DNA of 37,818 bases from Candidatus Omnitrophota bacterium (GCA_003598175.1 QZKN01000042.1:1-37818); one strand, 5' to 3'. Shown: positions 8,484 to 18,669, counted from the first letter of the stretch. Numbers and translations are program-made. The notes: generated by a model from the letters alone, not told the origin.

Positions 8484-9746
8484 ATGAAATTTCGCTCTCT
8501 TCTTCTATTCGTCTTTCCATTTGTCTTTGCATGGGCGTCGCCGGCGCAGGAAACGGAGATCCAAGTTGGAGCGCTGTTGCCGCTTTCGGGGAGCCTTTCG
8601 TTCCGGGGGGAATCGACATTGGCGGGCGTGGAAGCGGCGCGCTTGGATTTGAATGCGTATTTGGCGGATATCGGCTCCCCTTTACGGATACGGATCGTTG
8701 CGGAAGACAACCAAACGGATCCCGATGTGGCTTTACAGAAACTCCAGTCGTTTGTTGCTCGCGGAATTCAAATCGTGATCGGTCCGCGCAACAGCACCTT
8801 GATCACCGCCATTAAAGAGTATGCGAATCAAAATGGCGTTATGATTTTAAGCCCTGCCAGCACGGCTTCTTCGTTGGCGATTGCGGATGACAACGTATTC
8901 CGCTTTGTGTTGGATGGCGCTCAGCAGGCGAACGCTTGCGCCGCTTTGATGAAGCAGGACGGCATGCGCGTATTGATTCCACTGCAGCGCGGCGATGTGT
9001 TTGGCGATGATCTGACCGCCGCCACGCTCCATGCCTTCGAAGCGGCGGGCGGAACGACCTCCACGGGCGTGCGATATGCGATTGACGCGACGGACTACGT
9101 TCCCGTTCTCGATCAACTGCGATCGCAGGTGGAACAGGCCGTTTTGGACGTGGGGATCGATTCCGTTGCTGTTTATGCATCCGGATTTGATGAGTTGGCG
9201 ACGATTTTCGAATTGGTGATGCAGAGCAATTCGCTGCTTTCCGGCGTAAAATGGTATGGCACGGACGCCAGTTCTCAATCCGGCGCGATATTGGATAATC
9301 CCATCGCTGCTCAATTCGCCGCCAACAATATTTTCCCGTCGCCGGTCGCCGCGCTGCGTGGATTGGTTCGCTTCGGCGAGGTGAAAGATCGAATCGCGCA
9401 CTATCTCGGCTCGCCGCCGGACGACACATCCGTTATTGCGTATGATATTTTGTGGATTACCGCATTGTCTTATTTCACGACTGGCGACAATCCCGCGATC
9501 ACGAACTTGAAAAAAGCCATTGAGCAAACCGCGTCGATGTTTTATGGCGGTTCGGGATGGACAAAACTCAATGCAAGGGGGGATCGTGAATTCGGCGACT
9601 ACGATTTTTGGGCGATTCGCAGTATGGACGGAGAACTCAAATGGGTGCGCGTGGCGCAATTCATTACCGACGCCGCCGGGGGCCGAATCGAGTATGGGGA
9701 AAACTACTTTCCTAAAACGCCTATCGCCAAATGGCCTCGCTATTGA
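8484..9746 (+). CDS. Second periplasmic ABC binding protein (Peripla_BP_6), diverged
   Basis: Exported receptor-type binding protein, 420 residues. Seen: a signal peptide (residues 1-21, ending SPAQ), the family opening IQVGALLPLSGSLSFRGE, the VIGPRNSTL region and a late YDILWITALSY helix. AAGGAG at 8471-8476 supports the ATG. It is only distantly like the livK product at 1780, so it probably binds a different ligand. No permease or ATPase follows it; it may share LivHMGF or act as a ligand sensor. It sits 165 bases after the PaaK-like gene on the same strand and may belong to the same operon. The final stretch is aromatic and polar, without a membrane segment. Confidence 0.88.
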   Translation: MKFRSLLLFVFPFVFAWASPAQETEIQVGALLPLSGSLSFRGESTLAGVEAARLDLNAYLADIGSPLRIRIVAEDNQTDPDVALQKLQSFVARGIQIVIGPRNSTLITAIKEYANQNGVMILSPASTASSLAIADDNVFRFVLDGAQQANACAALMKQDGMRVLIPLQRGDVFGDDLTAATLHAFEAAGGTTSTGVRYAIDATDYVPVLDQLRSQVEQAVLDVGIDSVAVYASGFDELATIFELVMQSNSLLSGVKWYGTDASSQSGAILDNPIAAQFAANNIFPSPVAALRGLVRFGEVKDRIAHYLGSPPDDTSVIAYDILWITALSYFTTGDNPAITNLKKAIEQTASMFYGGSGWTKLNARGDREFGDYDFWAIRSMDGELKWVRVAQFITDAAGGRIEYGENYFPKTPIAKWPRY

Positions 9747-9869
9747 TTTCTTTTCGTTTTGCTCTTTGCTCCGTTCCAGGAAGGATGACTCCCAACATGT
9801 TTTTTTGGATTTGTCAAGCTTACATGCCATGAAACGCGAAAGAGCAATTGTTTTCCGTAGGGAATAATA

Positions 9870-10180
9870 TCAAAATCCCCAATTCTTCCCGGTAAAATAG
9901 ATATCGTAAGTGGGATCCGGCTTTTGATTGAACCGCCAGCATAACCACAAATCGTCGTTGCTGGCGAGTCCGTTGGACGTGTCGTAGCCGATGGCGCGAT
10001 TGTACGGATGCCAGTCGCCGTTGTCGCCGTCCGGTCCGGCGGCGGCCAGGACCCCCCAGGTTCCGCCTGTATTCGAGCATCCAAGCGGTTTTCGCAAATG
10101 AAGAAGATGTAAAAGCCGGTCGTTTCACGCGCTGCCGAATCGCAGAAGAAGACAACGCGTTTTTTAACGAAGTCTGGCAT
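9870..10180 (-). pseudogene. Decayed fragment, perhaps pseudopilin C-terminal region
   Basis: On the minus strand two frames together give protein-like sequence. The upstream part (about 10100-10180) reads RVVFFCDSAARETTGFYIFF. After a frame change the rest reads AGPDGDNGDWHPYNRAIGYD, then TSNGLASNDDLW, and stops at 9870. The GPDG...YDxxNG...DLW order resembles the C-terminal part of type II secretion pseudopilin-like proteins common in PVC-type bacteria. No N-terminal prepilin helix is present. It looks like a frameshifted remnant; the family call is tentative. Confidence 0.33.
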
Positions 10181-10682
10181 GATGAATAATTACGGCAAAA
10201 TTTATTCCGATGGATTAAAAAAAGATTTGAGGTAAATCAAGAAGAATTTCGATTTGCAAAAACGAGTAAAAGACAAGATTACTGAAATATCGAATGATCC
10301 TTATCATTATAAACCATTTCAAAACATTTTTAAAATAAACGAATAGATCATAGATGTTCGGCAAGAGCGTCCGTCGCCGCCCCTTTCTTGTTTTCAACCG
10401 TATTGACTGTATTTACCGTTCCCTAAAGACTTGCTATCATTTCGTCGATTCAAAACGAAATCGGAACGCCGCACTATAATAAAACGGAATTGATCACTTT
10501 TCTCCATATCCTTGCCGATATTCGGCAAGGAACGGGGGTGTGACTTTATCTGAAAAGCAATATAATGATCGATTGTTTTTTTGAGTGAATGTGCATGACA
10601 AGATCCGCACATTTCGAAAAATGATTTGTGGAGTTATGTCCACTCATCCTCAGCGTCTGGCAGGCGAAAGGTCCATCCATTC
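10181..10682. other. AT-rich gene-free stretch with one inverted repeat
   Basis: No convincing gene is seen. The left half (10215-10440) is strongly AT-rich. A 9-bp perfect inverted repeat with a 3-base loop lies at 10510-10530 (CCTTGCCGA, TAT, TCGGCAAGG), about 150 bases before the hybrid kinase gene. It could be a protein-binding site or a small hairpin in the leader; it has no T-run after it, so it does not look like a terminator. Confidence 0.4.
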
Positions 10683-13448
10683 ATGAAACAACGCACCGGC
10701 CTTATTTTGTCGCTCCTGTTGATCCTTATCGTTGTCGTTGCGGTATCGCAAAACCTTCTGTATAACAGCGTAATTCGGCATATCAAAACGTTCGCCGAAG
10801 AAAATAACATGATTATTCAAGCCAACGTCGAAAGCAATGCAAAAAATATTTTTCGCTCCGTTGAACGGGCGACCGCCGGCTCTCTGCAGCGCGGGGAAAT
10901 GGAAAAATTCACCAAATTGCTGCAGGAGCAGAAAAAAGTGGAAGGTCTGCTCGAATTTTCCCTGTTCGATGAAACGGGAGTCGTTACGCATTCCTCCGAT
11001 GACGCTTTTCTCGAGAGACGCTTGCCCGATGAGTTGCACAATCGTTTGTTGAGCGATTCGGGAATGATTTTGCGGTACAAGGACGGCGCCATTGAAATTT
11101 TTTACCCGCATGAAAATACGGCGGATTGCATTCGCTGCCATACCAACTGGCAAATCGGAAACATCGGAGGCGTCTCCTATTTCCGATTTTCGACGGAATC
11201 ACTGACGAACGCCCAACGGCAAACCAAAGCGGCCATAGCGAATTTGGAAACCGTGATTTTCCAAAACTCCATGCTGACGGTTCTCGCCATCATCGCCGCT
11301 TGCCTTTATCTTGCGGTTCGGTTTATCCGCATCAATCGGGAACTGACGTTGCTGACCGTGGAATTGGAAGACCGGGTGCAACGCCGCACGCAGGAATTAA
11401 ACCATTCGAATAAGGAATTGCATAAAGCAAAAGAACAGGCGGAGAGCGCCAACAGCGCCAAAAGCGACTTCCTGGCCAATATGAGCCACGAAATCCGAAC
11501 ACCCATGAACGGCATCATCGGCCTGACCGACATCACTCTCAACACCGACTTGACCCGTAAACAGCGGGAAAATCTGTTATACGTCAAGGATTCGGCGAAT
11601 TCCCTACTGCAGATCATCAATGACATCCTTGATTTTTCAAAAATCGAAGCCGGAAAACTGGAAATCAATCCCTTCGAGTTTGAATTGCGGGACATGATGC
11701 ACGACGCTGCGCGAACGTTGGCAATTCGCGCGCACGAAAAGGAGCTTGAACTTCTTTGTTACGTCGCGCCGGAAGTTCCCGACGCGATCATCGGCGACGC
11801 CGTTCGCCTCCGTCAAATCATTCTCAATCTGACGGGGAATGCCATTAAATTTACCGATCAGGGCGAAGTGTATATTTCGGTCGAAATGGATGAATTGTCC
11901 GAAAATGAGGTAACGTTGCATTGTAAGGTTGCCGATTCGGGGATCGGCATCCCGGCCGACCGCCAGGACATCATATTCCGTGAATTCGAACAAGCGGACA
12001 GTTCCACCACCCGCAAATATGGCGGAACCGGCTTGGGATTGGCGATATCAAGCCGGCTGGTGCACAAAATGGGCGGTCGGATTTGGGTGGAAAGCCCCAA
12101 TCCTTCCATGGCGGAATCGCCGGATCGACCGGGATGTGTATTTCACTTCACGACGCGAGTCAAAATCCAACACGAATCGTTTTCGCCGTCCTGCGAGTTG
12201 GCTGTGGACCTTCATCACATGCCGGTTCTGCTCGTGGACGACAACGATACCAATTTGATGATTTTAGAGGAAATGGTTTCCAGTTGGGGAATGATCCCCA
12301 CGCTCGCGAAAGACGCATTTTTCGCCATGATGGAATTGGAAAAAGCGCATGTGTATGGTTCTCCCTTTCCCTTCATCATCACCGATTTCAACATGCCGGG
12401 AATGGATGGAATCGGTTTCGCAAAAAAAGTCAAATCGAATCCGCAATTTGCCAACGTGAAAATTTTGATGTTATCCTCATCGAACATGTTGATCAGCGAT
12501 GCGGATTTATGCCGCGCCGGCGTCTCGCTGGTTTTATTGAAGCCGATCAAGCAATCCGAATTATACAACGCCATTTTGACGGTTTGTGGAAAAGCGATCG
12601 TTTTCGACTCGGCCAAGGAATTGGAGAAGGAGGAATATCAATTTGATGCGGGGCGGAGGTTGCATATTCTTCTCGCCGAAGACAATCCCATCAATCAGCG
12701 AGTGGCGAAAGGGATTCTCGAGGAAATGTGGGGACATCGGGTGGAGACGGTCGCCAATGGACGCGACGCCCTCGATCTTCTCGTAAAGGATCAGTTCGAT
12801 TTGGTTTTCATGGATATTCAAATGCCGATCATGGACGGGTATGTCGCTACGGCGGCCATTCGCGAGCGGGAAAAAGAAACCGGGAATCATGTTCCGATCA
12901 TTGCGATGACGGCCAACGCGATGAAAGGCGACGAGGAACGCTGCCTGAACTCCGGTATGGATGGCTATATCGCCAAACCGATTAAACCGGACAGACTCCG
13001 CGAGGCAATAAAGGCTGTCCTCGATAGTTCCGATTCGATGCGAAAAGAACCGCGCGTCGAAAAAACTCAATCCGTCCAATCCCCCGAAATCGCGGCGTCG
13101 GACATATTCGACAAAAACGCTCTCCTCGAGTCCTATGGCGATAATCAGGATATTTATCGCGAATTATTGGATCTCTATTTTTCCGATATCCCCGCCATGT
13201 TCGCCAATGTGAAAAAAGCGGTGGAAGAAAGGGACAGCCAGGCGCTCGACGAACATGCGCACAGTTTGAAAGGCGGAGTCGGCGCGATCGCAGCCAATCG
13301 CGCTCATGCCGCCGCGTATGTTCTCGAACGGATGGGGAAAGACGGAACCTTCGAAGGTGTAAATCAGGCGTTGGCGAATCTGGAAAATGAATTGCGTCTG
13401 CTGGACGAAGCCTTGATGCAGTTCCGCAGCGAAATGGAAACCGTGTGA
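10683..13448 (+). CDS. Hybrid sensor histidine kinase with periplasmic heme-c motif, two receivers and HPt
   Basis: Inner-membrane phosphorelay kinase, 921 residues. Order seen: membrane helix (about 6-26); periplasmic domain with CIRCH (Cys149, Cys152, His153), the covalent heme-c signature, in a DUF3365/Tll0287-like context; second helix (about 200-220); coiled linker; HisKA with SHEIRTP (His269); HATPase with [16 protein letters not shown] and [10 protein letters not shown]; receiver 1 (Asp568 in [10 protein letters not shown]); receiver 2 (Asp711 in [10 protein letters not shown]); and an HPt domain with HSLKGG (His860). All phosphotransfer residues are present, so a full His-Asp-His-Asp relay is possible. 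The heme could sense redox state, oxygen or NO (inference). ATG 10683 is preferred over the upstream TTG at 10626 because it begins the first helix. It is followed 55 bases later by a receiver gene, its likely target. Confidence 0.93.
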   Translation: MKQRTGLILSLLLILIVVVAVSQNLLYNSVIRHIKTFAEENNMIIQANVESNAKNIFRSVERATAGSLQRGEMEKFTKLLQEQKKVEGLLEFSLFDETGVVTHSSDDAFLERRLPDELHNRLLSDSGMILRYKDGAIEIFYPHENTADCIRCHTNWQIGNIGGVSYFRFSTESLTNAQRQTKAAIANLETVIFQNSMLTVLAIIAACLYLAVRFIRINRELTLLTVELEDRVQRRTQELNHSNKELHKAKEQAESANSAKSDFLANMSHEIRTPMNGIIGLTDITLNTDLTRKQRENLLYVKDSANSLLQIINDILDFSKIEAGKLEINPFEFELRDMMHDAARTLAIRAHEKELELLCYVAPEVPDAIIGDAVRLRQIILNLTGNAIKFTDQGEVYISVEMDELSENEVTLHCKVADSGIGIPADRQDIIFREFEQADSSTTRKYGGTGLGLAISSRLVHKMGGRIWVESPNPSMAESPDRPGCVFHFTTRVKIQHESFSPSCELAVDLHHMPVLLVDDNDTNLMILEEMVSSWGMIPTLAKDAFFAMMELEKAHVYGSPFPFIITDFNMPGMDGIGFAKKVKSNPQFANVKILMLSSSNMLISDADLCRAGVSLVLLKPIKQSELYNAILTVCGKAIVFDSAKELEKEEYQFDAGRRLHILLAEDNPINQRVAKGILEEMWGHRVETVANGRDALDLLVKDQFDLVFMDIQMPIMDGYVATAAIREREKETGNHVPIIAMTANAMKGDEERCLNSGMDGYIAKPIKPDRLREAIKAVLDSSDSMRKEPRVEKTQSVQSPEIAASDIFDKNALLESYGDNQDIYRELLDLYFSDIPAMFANVKKAVEERDSQALDEHAHSLKGGVGAIAANRAHAAAYVLERMGKDGTFEGVNQALANLENELRLLDEALMQFRSEMETV

Positions 13449-13503
13449 TGGAAGATCAAAACCTGTACCGGGAATTATTGTATGTTTTTAGGAGAACAAA
13501 TCC

Positions 13504-14805
13504 GTGAGTGAAATCAATTGGTCGAAATACGCATTTCTGATTGTCGATGATGTTCGCCTGTGTCGCTTGAGCGTGTTGGGCATCTTAAAAACGTTGGGTT
13601 GCAAGACCATCCATTCCGCCGCGAACGGCATCGAAGCGGTCGAGATTCTCGAGGACGAAACCCGGCCGGTGGACTGTGTCATCGCCGATTTCAAAATGCC
13701 GGAAATGAACGGATTGCAATTGCTCCAGGCCGTTCGCATCGGGCTGAAGAACACCCGTCGGGATTTGCCCGTGGCCATGCTGACCGGCTGCGGCGACCAT
13801 AGCCTCGTCGGATTGGCGGTGCAACTCGACGTGAATTCCTTCTTGTTGAAACCCGCGAACAAGGGCTCGCTGGTGCCGCGTCTGCAGAGCATTCTCCTGG
13901 ACGATTTATCAAAAGAACCGTGGCTGCGTGATCGAGCCGAATATGAACGCATCGATGTGAATACCCTCGCCGCCGTTCTTCTCGATCAGGAACCGGTTTC
14001 TGCGAAACCCATGGACGATGTTTCTGCGCCGAGAGAGAATGAAACCCTCTATCACTATGATACCGTTCCGGAAAATACGGTGTTGAGTCGCGATCTCTGT
14101 CTCAACGATGGACGATTGATCTATGCCGCGGAGACGGTTTTGACGAATCGACATGTCACACGATTAAAAGGATTGAAAGACATCGGTTTTTGGGACGGCA
14201 ATATCTTCGTTCGTACGGCGAGGAAAGAGGGGCTTGCGCCGGAGGATTCGCGAATCACGGAACATACGTTTCCCGCTTTCCCCAACGAACCGGGAGCGCA
14301 GCGAAGCACCCTATCCCGTTTGGGAAAATTACACATCGGCGATACGGTCAATTGTTTTCGTTGCGAAGCGGAATTCCCTCCCAATCTGGATATCCTTCGT
14401 ATTCACAATCGCGGAGAATTGACGTCGATTTTTTGCCCCGACTGCGACAAACGGGATATGGAACTGCTTTGCGCCGCGGTAAAACTCATGATCATCAAAG
14501 GCGGCTTTCCTCTCACCATCGATCAACTCACCCAGGCGTTCCGTGAACGCGATCCCATGCTGCCCAAGGGCAAGGACGATCCCTTTGTTCCATTGCGAGC
14601 AACGTATGCGGATGAGCCACTTACCGGCAACGACATCAAACAATGGATTCGCGAAAACTATTTCGTTTTGAATTCGAAAACCAATCAGCTCGATTGCATG
14701 ATCAATAAAGTCCTATCCAATCCGGAACGAGTGCGGTTGCTGGGGAAGGAAGGAATTGAAGCCAGGCAAATGGCCGCAAAACGCGCACAACACCTTCCAC
14801 GATAA
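13504..14805 (+). CDS. Response regulator with C-terminal zinc ribbon
   Basis: Cytoplasmic receiver protein of 433 residues. Seen: a receiver domain (about 1-130) with acidic VDD and the phosphoacceptor Asp62 in DFKMPEMNG; a middle segment (about 175-245) that reads like the module often found before HD-GYP domains (VLSRDLCLNDGRLIYAAET); then CFRC (Cys284, Cys287) and CPDC (Cys311, Cys314), a likely zinc ribbon; and a helical C terminus. No DNA-binding helix-turn-helix, GGDEF or HD-GYP catalytic motif is visible, so the output is unknown. The GTG start at 13504 has AGGAG nine bases upstream. It follows the heme-motif hybrid kinase and probably receives phosphate from its HPt domain. Confidence 0.85.
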   Translation: MSEINWSKYAFLIVDDVRLCRLSVLGILKTLGCKTIHSAANGIEAVEILEDETRPVDCVIADFKMPEMNGLQLLQAVRIGLKNTRRDLPVAMLTGCGDHSLVGLAVQLDVNSFLLKPANKGSLVPRLQSILLDDLSKEPWLRDRAEYERIDVNTLAAVLLDQEPVSAKPMDDVSAPRENETLYHYDTVPENTVLSRDLCLNDGRLIYAAETVLTNRHVTRLKGLKDIGFWDGNIFVRTARKEGLAPEDSRITEHTFPAFPNEPGAQRSTLSRLGKLHIGDTVNCFRCEAEFPPNLDILRIHNRGELTSIFCPDCDKRDMELLCAAVKLMIIKGGFPLTIDQLTQAFRERDPMLPKGKDDPFVPLRATYADEPLTGNDIKQWIRENYFVLNSKTNQLDCMINKVLSNPERVRLLGKEGIEARQMAAKRAQHLPR

Positions 14806-14846
14806 CCCCTTTCGATGCTTCAATCCAATAGAAGGAGAAGAAAATC

Positions 14847-16868
14847 ATGAGAATAGCGGACTCAAAAAAATTATTATTTATATTCATAATTTTGTCCATT
14901 TCTTTTACCATTGCCGCGGGAGAAAACATCCGTTCCGAAATCGATTTGCAATCACTCCAGCCGGATGAAATCTTTACGAAATTAGATTTGTCGAAAATCG
15001 GCCTGGAGTGGGTGAAATCCGCCGTGAAATGCAACGATCGGGCGCGCGCGCGTGAAACGCTTCTCGCGTATTATCGCAAACAATATCCCCTGCCGCCCTC
15101 GGCGGGGCAGAATCGCGCCGCTTTTTTCCCAACCGCAGACTCCATCGTCAATCATGTTTTTCAATGGGGACCCTATGAACCGGCGGATTATGGCGCGGAG
15201 ATGAATTGGGAATGGGATCCGCGCGGCGATATCGAATGGGTGGCGGCGGTCTACCGCTTTTATTGGGCGCGTTCTCTCACGGACGCCTACCTGGCTACTC
15301 GCGATGAAAAATACGCGCGGGCGTTCGTGGAGTTGACGGCGGATTGGATTCGCAAACATCCGCTGCAGAACCGCCATAAAACGCATCCGGTTTATACGCA
15401 TTGGAAAGGCTTTGCCTGGTTGGACATCCAAACCGGCATCCGCGCGCAAAGTTTATGCCGCGCGTTTAAAACCTTCGTTCACGCCGAATCGTTCACCCCA
15501 CAATTTTTAGCGGTTTTCCTTGCCAGTCTGTACGACCATCAAATCAAAACCGAAAAGCTGCCGATGGGACAAATCCACAACAAAGCGGTGTTTGAACAGC
15601 GCGGCGTCATCGATATCTGTTCGACGTTTCCCGAATTTAAGGATTCCCGGCGATGGATGGAACTCGCACTGCAACGAACCGAAGAAACGTTCCTCGCGCA
15701 AACCACGACCGATGGTGTGCAACGCGAATGGTCGGGAGGATATCACCTCGGCGTGCTGCGAGACGCGGTCGAGATCATGCAACAGATGCAAACGTTCGGC
15801 ATCGTCGTCTCGGACGCCTATCGCGAACGGGTGAGGAAGATGTACGACTACATCTTTGCCATCGCCACGCCGGATTTGGGATTCACCATGTTCGGCGACG
15901 CCAGCCGCCCGATCGATCTTCCCACCGATCGTTCCCGCTGGCCGCTTTATAACACTCTCATCGAAGCCACGGAGTTGTTCAACGATCCCAAATATCGCGC
16001 GCGGGCAATGCTGGATCGAACGAACCTGCCCAAACAGAAGAGTTACGCCTTTCCCGAAGCGGGGATGTACGTCCTGCGCAACGATTGGGGGCCGGATCAG
16101 ATTTATTTGGCTCTGCATTGCTCGCCGAAGGGGATTTCCAGTCACGATCAGCCTGACAACGGTACATTTGAACTCTACGCTTACGGCCGCTGGCTCATGC
16201 CGGACACCGGCTTTTATACCTACGGCCACGATCCCGCAGGCCGAGCCTGGCATCGGCAGACAAAAGTACATCAGACGCTGACATTGGAGGGGAAGGATTC
16301 GAATATCGACGCCCGGCAATTGTTTTATGATTTCTCGGATACATGCGATACGGTCGTCGTCGAAAACCGATCCTACGAAAATCTGATTCACCGTCGAACC
16401 GTCTGGTTTGTCGAGAAAAAGTATTTCGTGCTGCTTGACGAAGCCATCGGCGATGCGAAAGGCGATGTGGACCTGCATTTCCAATTTGCTCCCGGCGACG
16501 CGGTGATTCGGACGGAAGAAAAATGGGCTTCCACTGCGTTCGATGACGCCAACGTGCTCGTCCGGGCTGAGTCAGATGCCGCCGTGAGTATGGAAGAAGA
16601 GGAAGGTTGGTTCGCATGGAAATACGGCTCCCGCACACCACGAAAAGCCTTTCGTTTCCGCCATGAAAACGCTATGCCGGCGACCTTTCTGACCATGCTG
16701 GTTCCTTATCAAGGAAAAGAGCAACCCACGGTTTCCGCTTCGAGGTATGAAAAGTTCAAAAACGGTGACGCGATTGTGGAAATCAAAACTTCCGCGTTTG
16801 GAAAAACCTGGAAAATCGGGCGGGATTTGGGAAACAGGACGGCGTGGTGTGAACGTCAGGATCAATAA
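14847..16868 (+). CDS. Secreted heparinase II/III-like polysaccharide lyase
   Basis: Exported polysaccharide lyase-like enzyme, 673 residues, expected to cleave uronate-containing glycans. Seen: a signal peptide (1-24); an alpha/alpha-barrel N-terminal part with W-rich helices (WGPYEPADYGAEMNWEWDPR); HNKAVFEQRGVIDICSTF and EWSGGYHLGVLRD, matching the usual Asn/His and Tyr active-site region; then a beta-sandwich half with SHDQPDNGTFELYAYGRW (His433), the counterpart of the heparinase GHxHxDxLSFEL motif. Length is typical for PL12/PL15/PL21-like proteins. AAGGAG precedes ATG 14847. Exact substrate is not readable. It ends 4 bases before a convergent putative glycoside hydrolase. Confidence 0.82.
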   Translation: MRIADSKKLLFIFIILSISFTIAAGENIRSEIDLQSLQPDEIFTKLDLSKIGLEWVKSAVKCNDRARARETLLAYYRKQYPLPPSAGQNRAAFFPTADSIVNHVFQWGPYEPADYGAEMNWEWDPRGDIEWVAAVYRFYWARSLTDAYLATRDEKYARAFVELTADWIRKHPLQNRHKTHPVYTHWKGFAWLDIQTGIRAQSLCRAFKTFVHAESFTPQFLAVFLASLYDHQIKTEKLPMGQIHNKAVFEQRGVIDICSTFPEFKDSRRWMELALQRTEETFLAQTTTDGVQREWSGGYHLGVLRDAVEIMQQMQTFGIVVSDAYRERVRKMYDYIFAIATPDLGFTMFGDASRPIDLPTDRSRWPLYNTLIEATELFNDPKYRARAMLDRTNLPKQKSYAFPEAGMYVLRNDWGPDQIYLALHCSPKGISSHDQPDNGTFELYAYGRWLMPDTGFYTYGHDPAGRAWHRQTKVHQTLTLEGKDSNIDARQLFYDFSDTCDTVVVENRSYENLIHRRTVWFVEKKYFVLLDEAIGDAKGDVDLHFQFAPGDAVIRTEEKWASTAFDDANVLVRAESDAAVSMEEEEGWFAWKYGSRTPRKAFRFRHENAMPATFLTMLVPYQGKEQPTVSASRYEKFKNGDAIVEIKTSAFGKTWKIGRDLGNRTAWCERQDQ

Positions 16869-16872
16869 ACAT

Positions 16873-18669
16873 TTAAAACTCAACAATCGCCCACAATCCC
16901 AATTCGTTCACTTCGAATGAAATGGATTCCTCTGCCTGAGTTACCGGCAAACCAACGGATTCCGCTTTCGGCTGATGAAGGATGACTTCCGTAATGGTTG
17001 GCTCTCTTCCTGTTTTTTGTAGTAGTCTTTTGGAAATGGTAATTTTTACATCTTTCGGTAGAATCGTATCCTTTTCCGCATCGTAGTTTTGATTTAAAAG
17101 ATGGCAGACGATCGGAGCGTCCGGATGTTGCGGATGATAACGAAGAGAAACGCATATCCGATCCGCGCCGTCGATTTGCACTTCTCGTTTGACCGTATCG
17201 GGCAGTTGATCGAATCCATGCCACTGCGAAGTATGGACTGACGCGCTTTTCAAAACGCTATCGTGCGGTTCTCCCAACGGTTTATCGCCGACGAAAACAT
17301 GAGCGAAACCCGAAATCCCATGCGGATCGATTGCTACCGGCAATTCGTCGTTGCCCGCAACAACGATTGCGAAAGGAATGTTCGCGACCGCCATACGCAA
17401 AGCCGCGTCGCGAATCGCGCCATGATTTTCGCGGGAATGAATCAACGCGATATCGGCGAGGGAAATCCTGTCGTCGAGCAACAAATGGTGTTGCCGTACA
17501 AATTGATAAAGATAGGCGAAATCCTCCGCTTTTCCCCTCCACCAATGCGTGCCGAGTTCGCTGGTGTAGCACCACTGATTGTGCGGCGCCATGAACACAC
17601 TGCCGAAGGCGTAGGTTTGCGCGATCCACATGCGAACCAATCCCGGCTTGTCGTTGGCCTTGATCCACGCCCAATCCTGGCCGGAGGCGGTGGCGGTTTG
17701 CCGCCGGCCCAGCGCTTCCACCATTTTGTACACGAAAATTGGCTCCATCGGCGCTTGTTTGGCCGCCGCGTGATGCCCCACTTCACCGCAAAAATAATCG
17801 ATCACGGGAAACGGAATCAATTCCCGGTTCCCTGACGCGCTCGAATTGATACTGCGCACGAGTGGTTTGCCGCGCAGTTTTTCCGCATGTTCGAAAACGT
17901 CGGTGATCCGTTTGATCATTTGACGATTTTGGAATTTTTGGAATTCACCGATCAGCGGGCAGGCGTGATGCTCCTTTTTATACCGCTCCGCGTTCCACCC
18001 TTTTTCCCGTAGAAACTCGGCGTAATCGAAACGAGCAATGTCATAAATCCCCATTTCCTTCAACCGCTCCGCGGAAAACTGATCCCGCAGATAGTCGCGA
18101 AATCCTTCCAGGCAATAGGGACAAAAACAGCCGCCGTTATATGCCGAACAGGCGGACGAACCGCTGTAATCGTCGATGTGCAATCCGTCGATAGGCGCGA
18201 GGCAGGCGCGCTCCGCCTGATCGCGTAAATACTGTTGATACTCGGGATTGTTGGTGCAAAACCAGTACGCCGGTTGTCCCTTATGCGTGTGATCCCACAG
18301 CCACGGCACGCGCAAGGGATTGCCGTCCAAATCGCGGCTGATCGCCGACGTGAACGAATCCGGACGAAAATCGATGAAGCCGCCGAAATCGACCAGAAAA
18401 TCCACGCTGCCGCAGTACCGTATCCCGCGCCGCTGCGCTTCTTCGACGCGCGCCTGGAAACTTTTCACGGCCTGTTCCTCGCGGCTCTGCGATCGTCCTC
18501 CCCAACCCGACACGGTACATTGGTAATCATCGTACAATGAGGGCGGATTGGCGGAATACATGAAGACGACATCGCCGGCGTGGATGAAAGGACGGCTCGT
18601 TTCGGACGAAACACAAACCGCCGCTGAAAGAAACAACACGCATCCCAAATAAAGAGTCGGTTTTACCAT
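16873..18669 (-). CDS. Secreted putative glycoside hydrolase (TIM-barrel, GH42-like) with Cys cluster
   Basis: Exported protein of 598 residues that looks like a hypothetical glycoside hydrolase with a beta/alpha barrel and a GATase-like middle domain. Seen: a signal peptide (1-21); the barrel strand GLHIDDY with acidic Asp166-Asp167, a possible catalytic or metal site; a Cys cluster at Cys174, Cys181, Cys183 and Cys186 (CFCPYC); TYAFGSVFMAPHNQWCY; and a C-terminal beta region ending LGLWAIVEF. AAGGAG precedes the start on the minus strand. The Cys set may bind metal or form disulphides. The true family and substrate are not certain. Convergent with the lyase gene, the two could act on related polymers but are not co-transcribed. 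Confidence 0.72.
   Translation of the reverse strand: MVKPTLYLGCVLFLSAAVCVSSETSRPFIHAGDVVFMYSANPPSLYDDYQCTVSGWGGRSQSREEQAVKSFQARVEEAQRRGIRYCGSVDFLVDFGGFIDFRPDSFTSAISRDLDGNPLRVPWLWDHTHKGQPAYWFCTNNPEYQQYLRDQAERACLAPIDGLHIDDYSGSSACSAYNGGCFCPYCLEGFRDYLRDQFSAERLKEMGIYDIARFDYAEFLREKGWNAERYKKEHHACPLIGEFQKFQNRQMIKRITDVFEHAEKLRGKPLVRSINSSASGNRELIPFPVIDYFCGEVGHHAAAKQAPMEPIFVYKMVEALGRRQTATASGQDWAWIKANDKPGLVRMWIAQTYAFGSVFMAPHNQWCYTSELGTHWWRGKAEDFAYLYQFVRQHHLLLDDRISLADIALIHSRENHGAIRDAALRMAVANIPFAIVVAGNDELPVAIDPHGISGFAHVFVGDKPLGEPHDSVLKSASVHTSQWHGFDQLPDTVKREVQIDGADRICVSLRYHPQHPDAPIVCHLLNQNYDAEKDTILPKDVKITISKRLLQKTGREPTITEVILHQPKAESVGLPVTQAEESISFEVNELGLWAIVEF

Noticed and set aside
8847..9830. Minus-strand frame over the second binding protein
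   Set aside because: It is a codon-bias shadow of a gene with a signal peptide and a good ribosome site.
10510..10530. Terminator near the kinase gene
   Set aside because: The 9-bp hairpin has no T-run and faces the start of a gene, so it is listed only as an inverted repeat.
17263..17835. Plus-strand frame inside the putative glycoside hydrolase
   Set aside because: It is a shadow of the minus-strand gene, with no start signal or domain.
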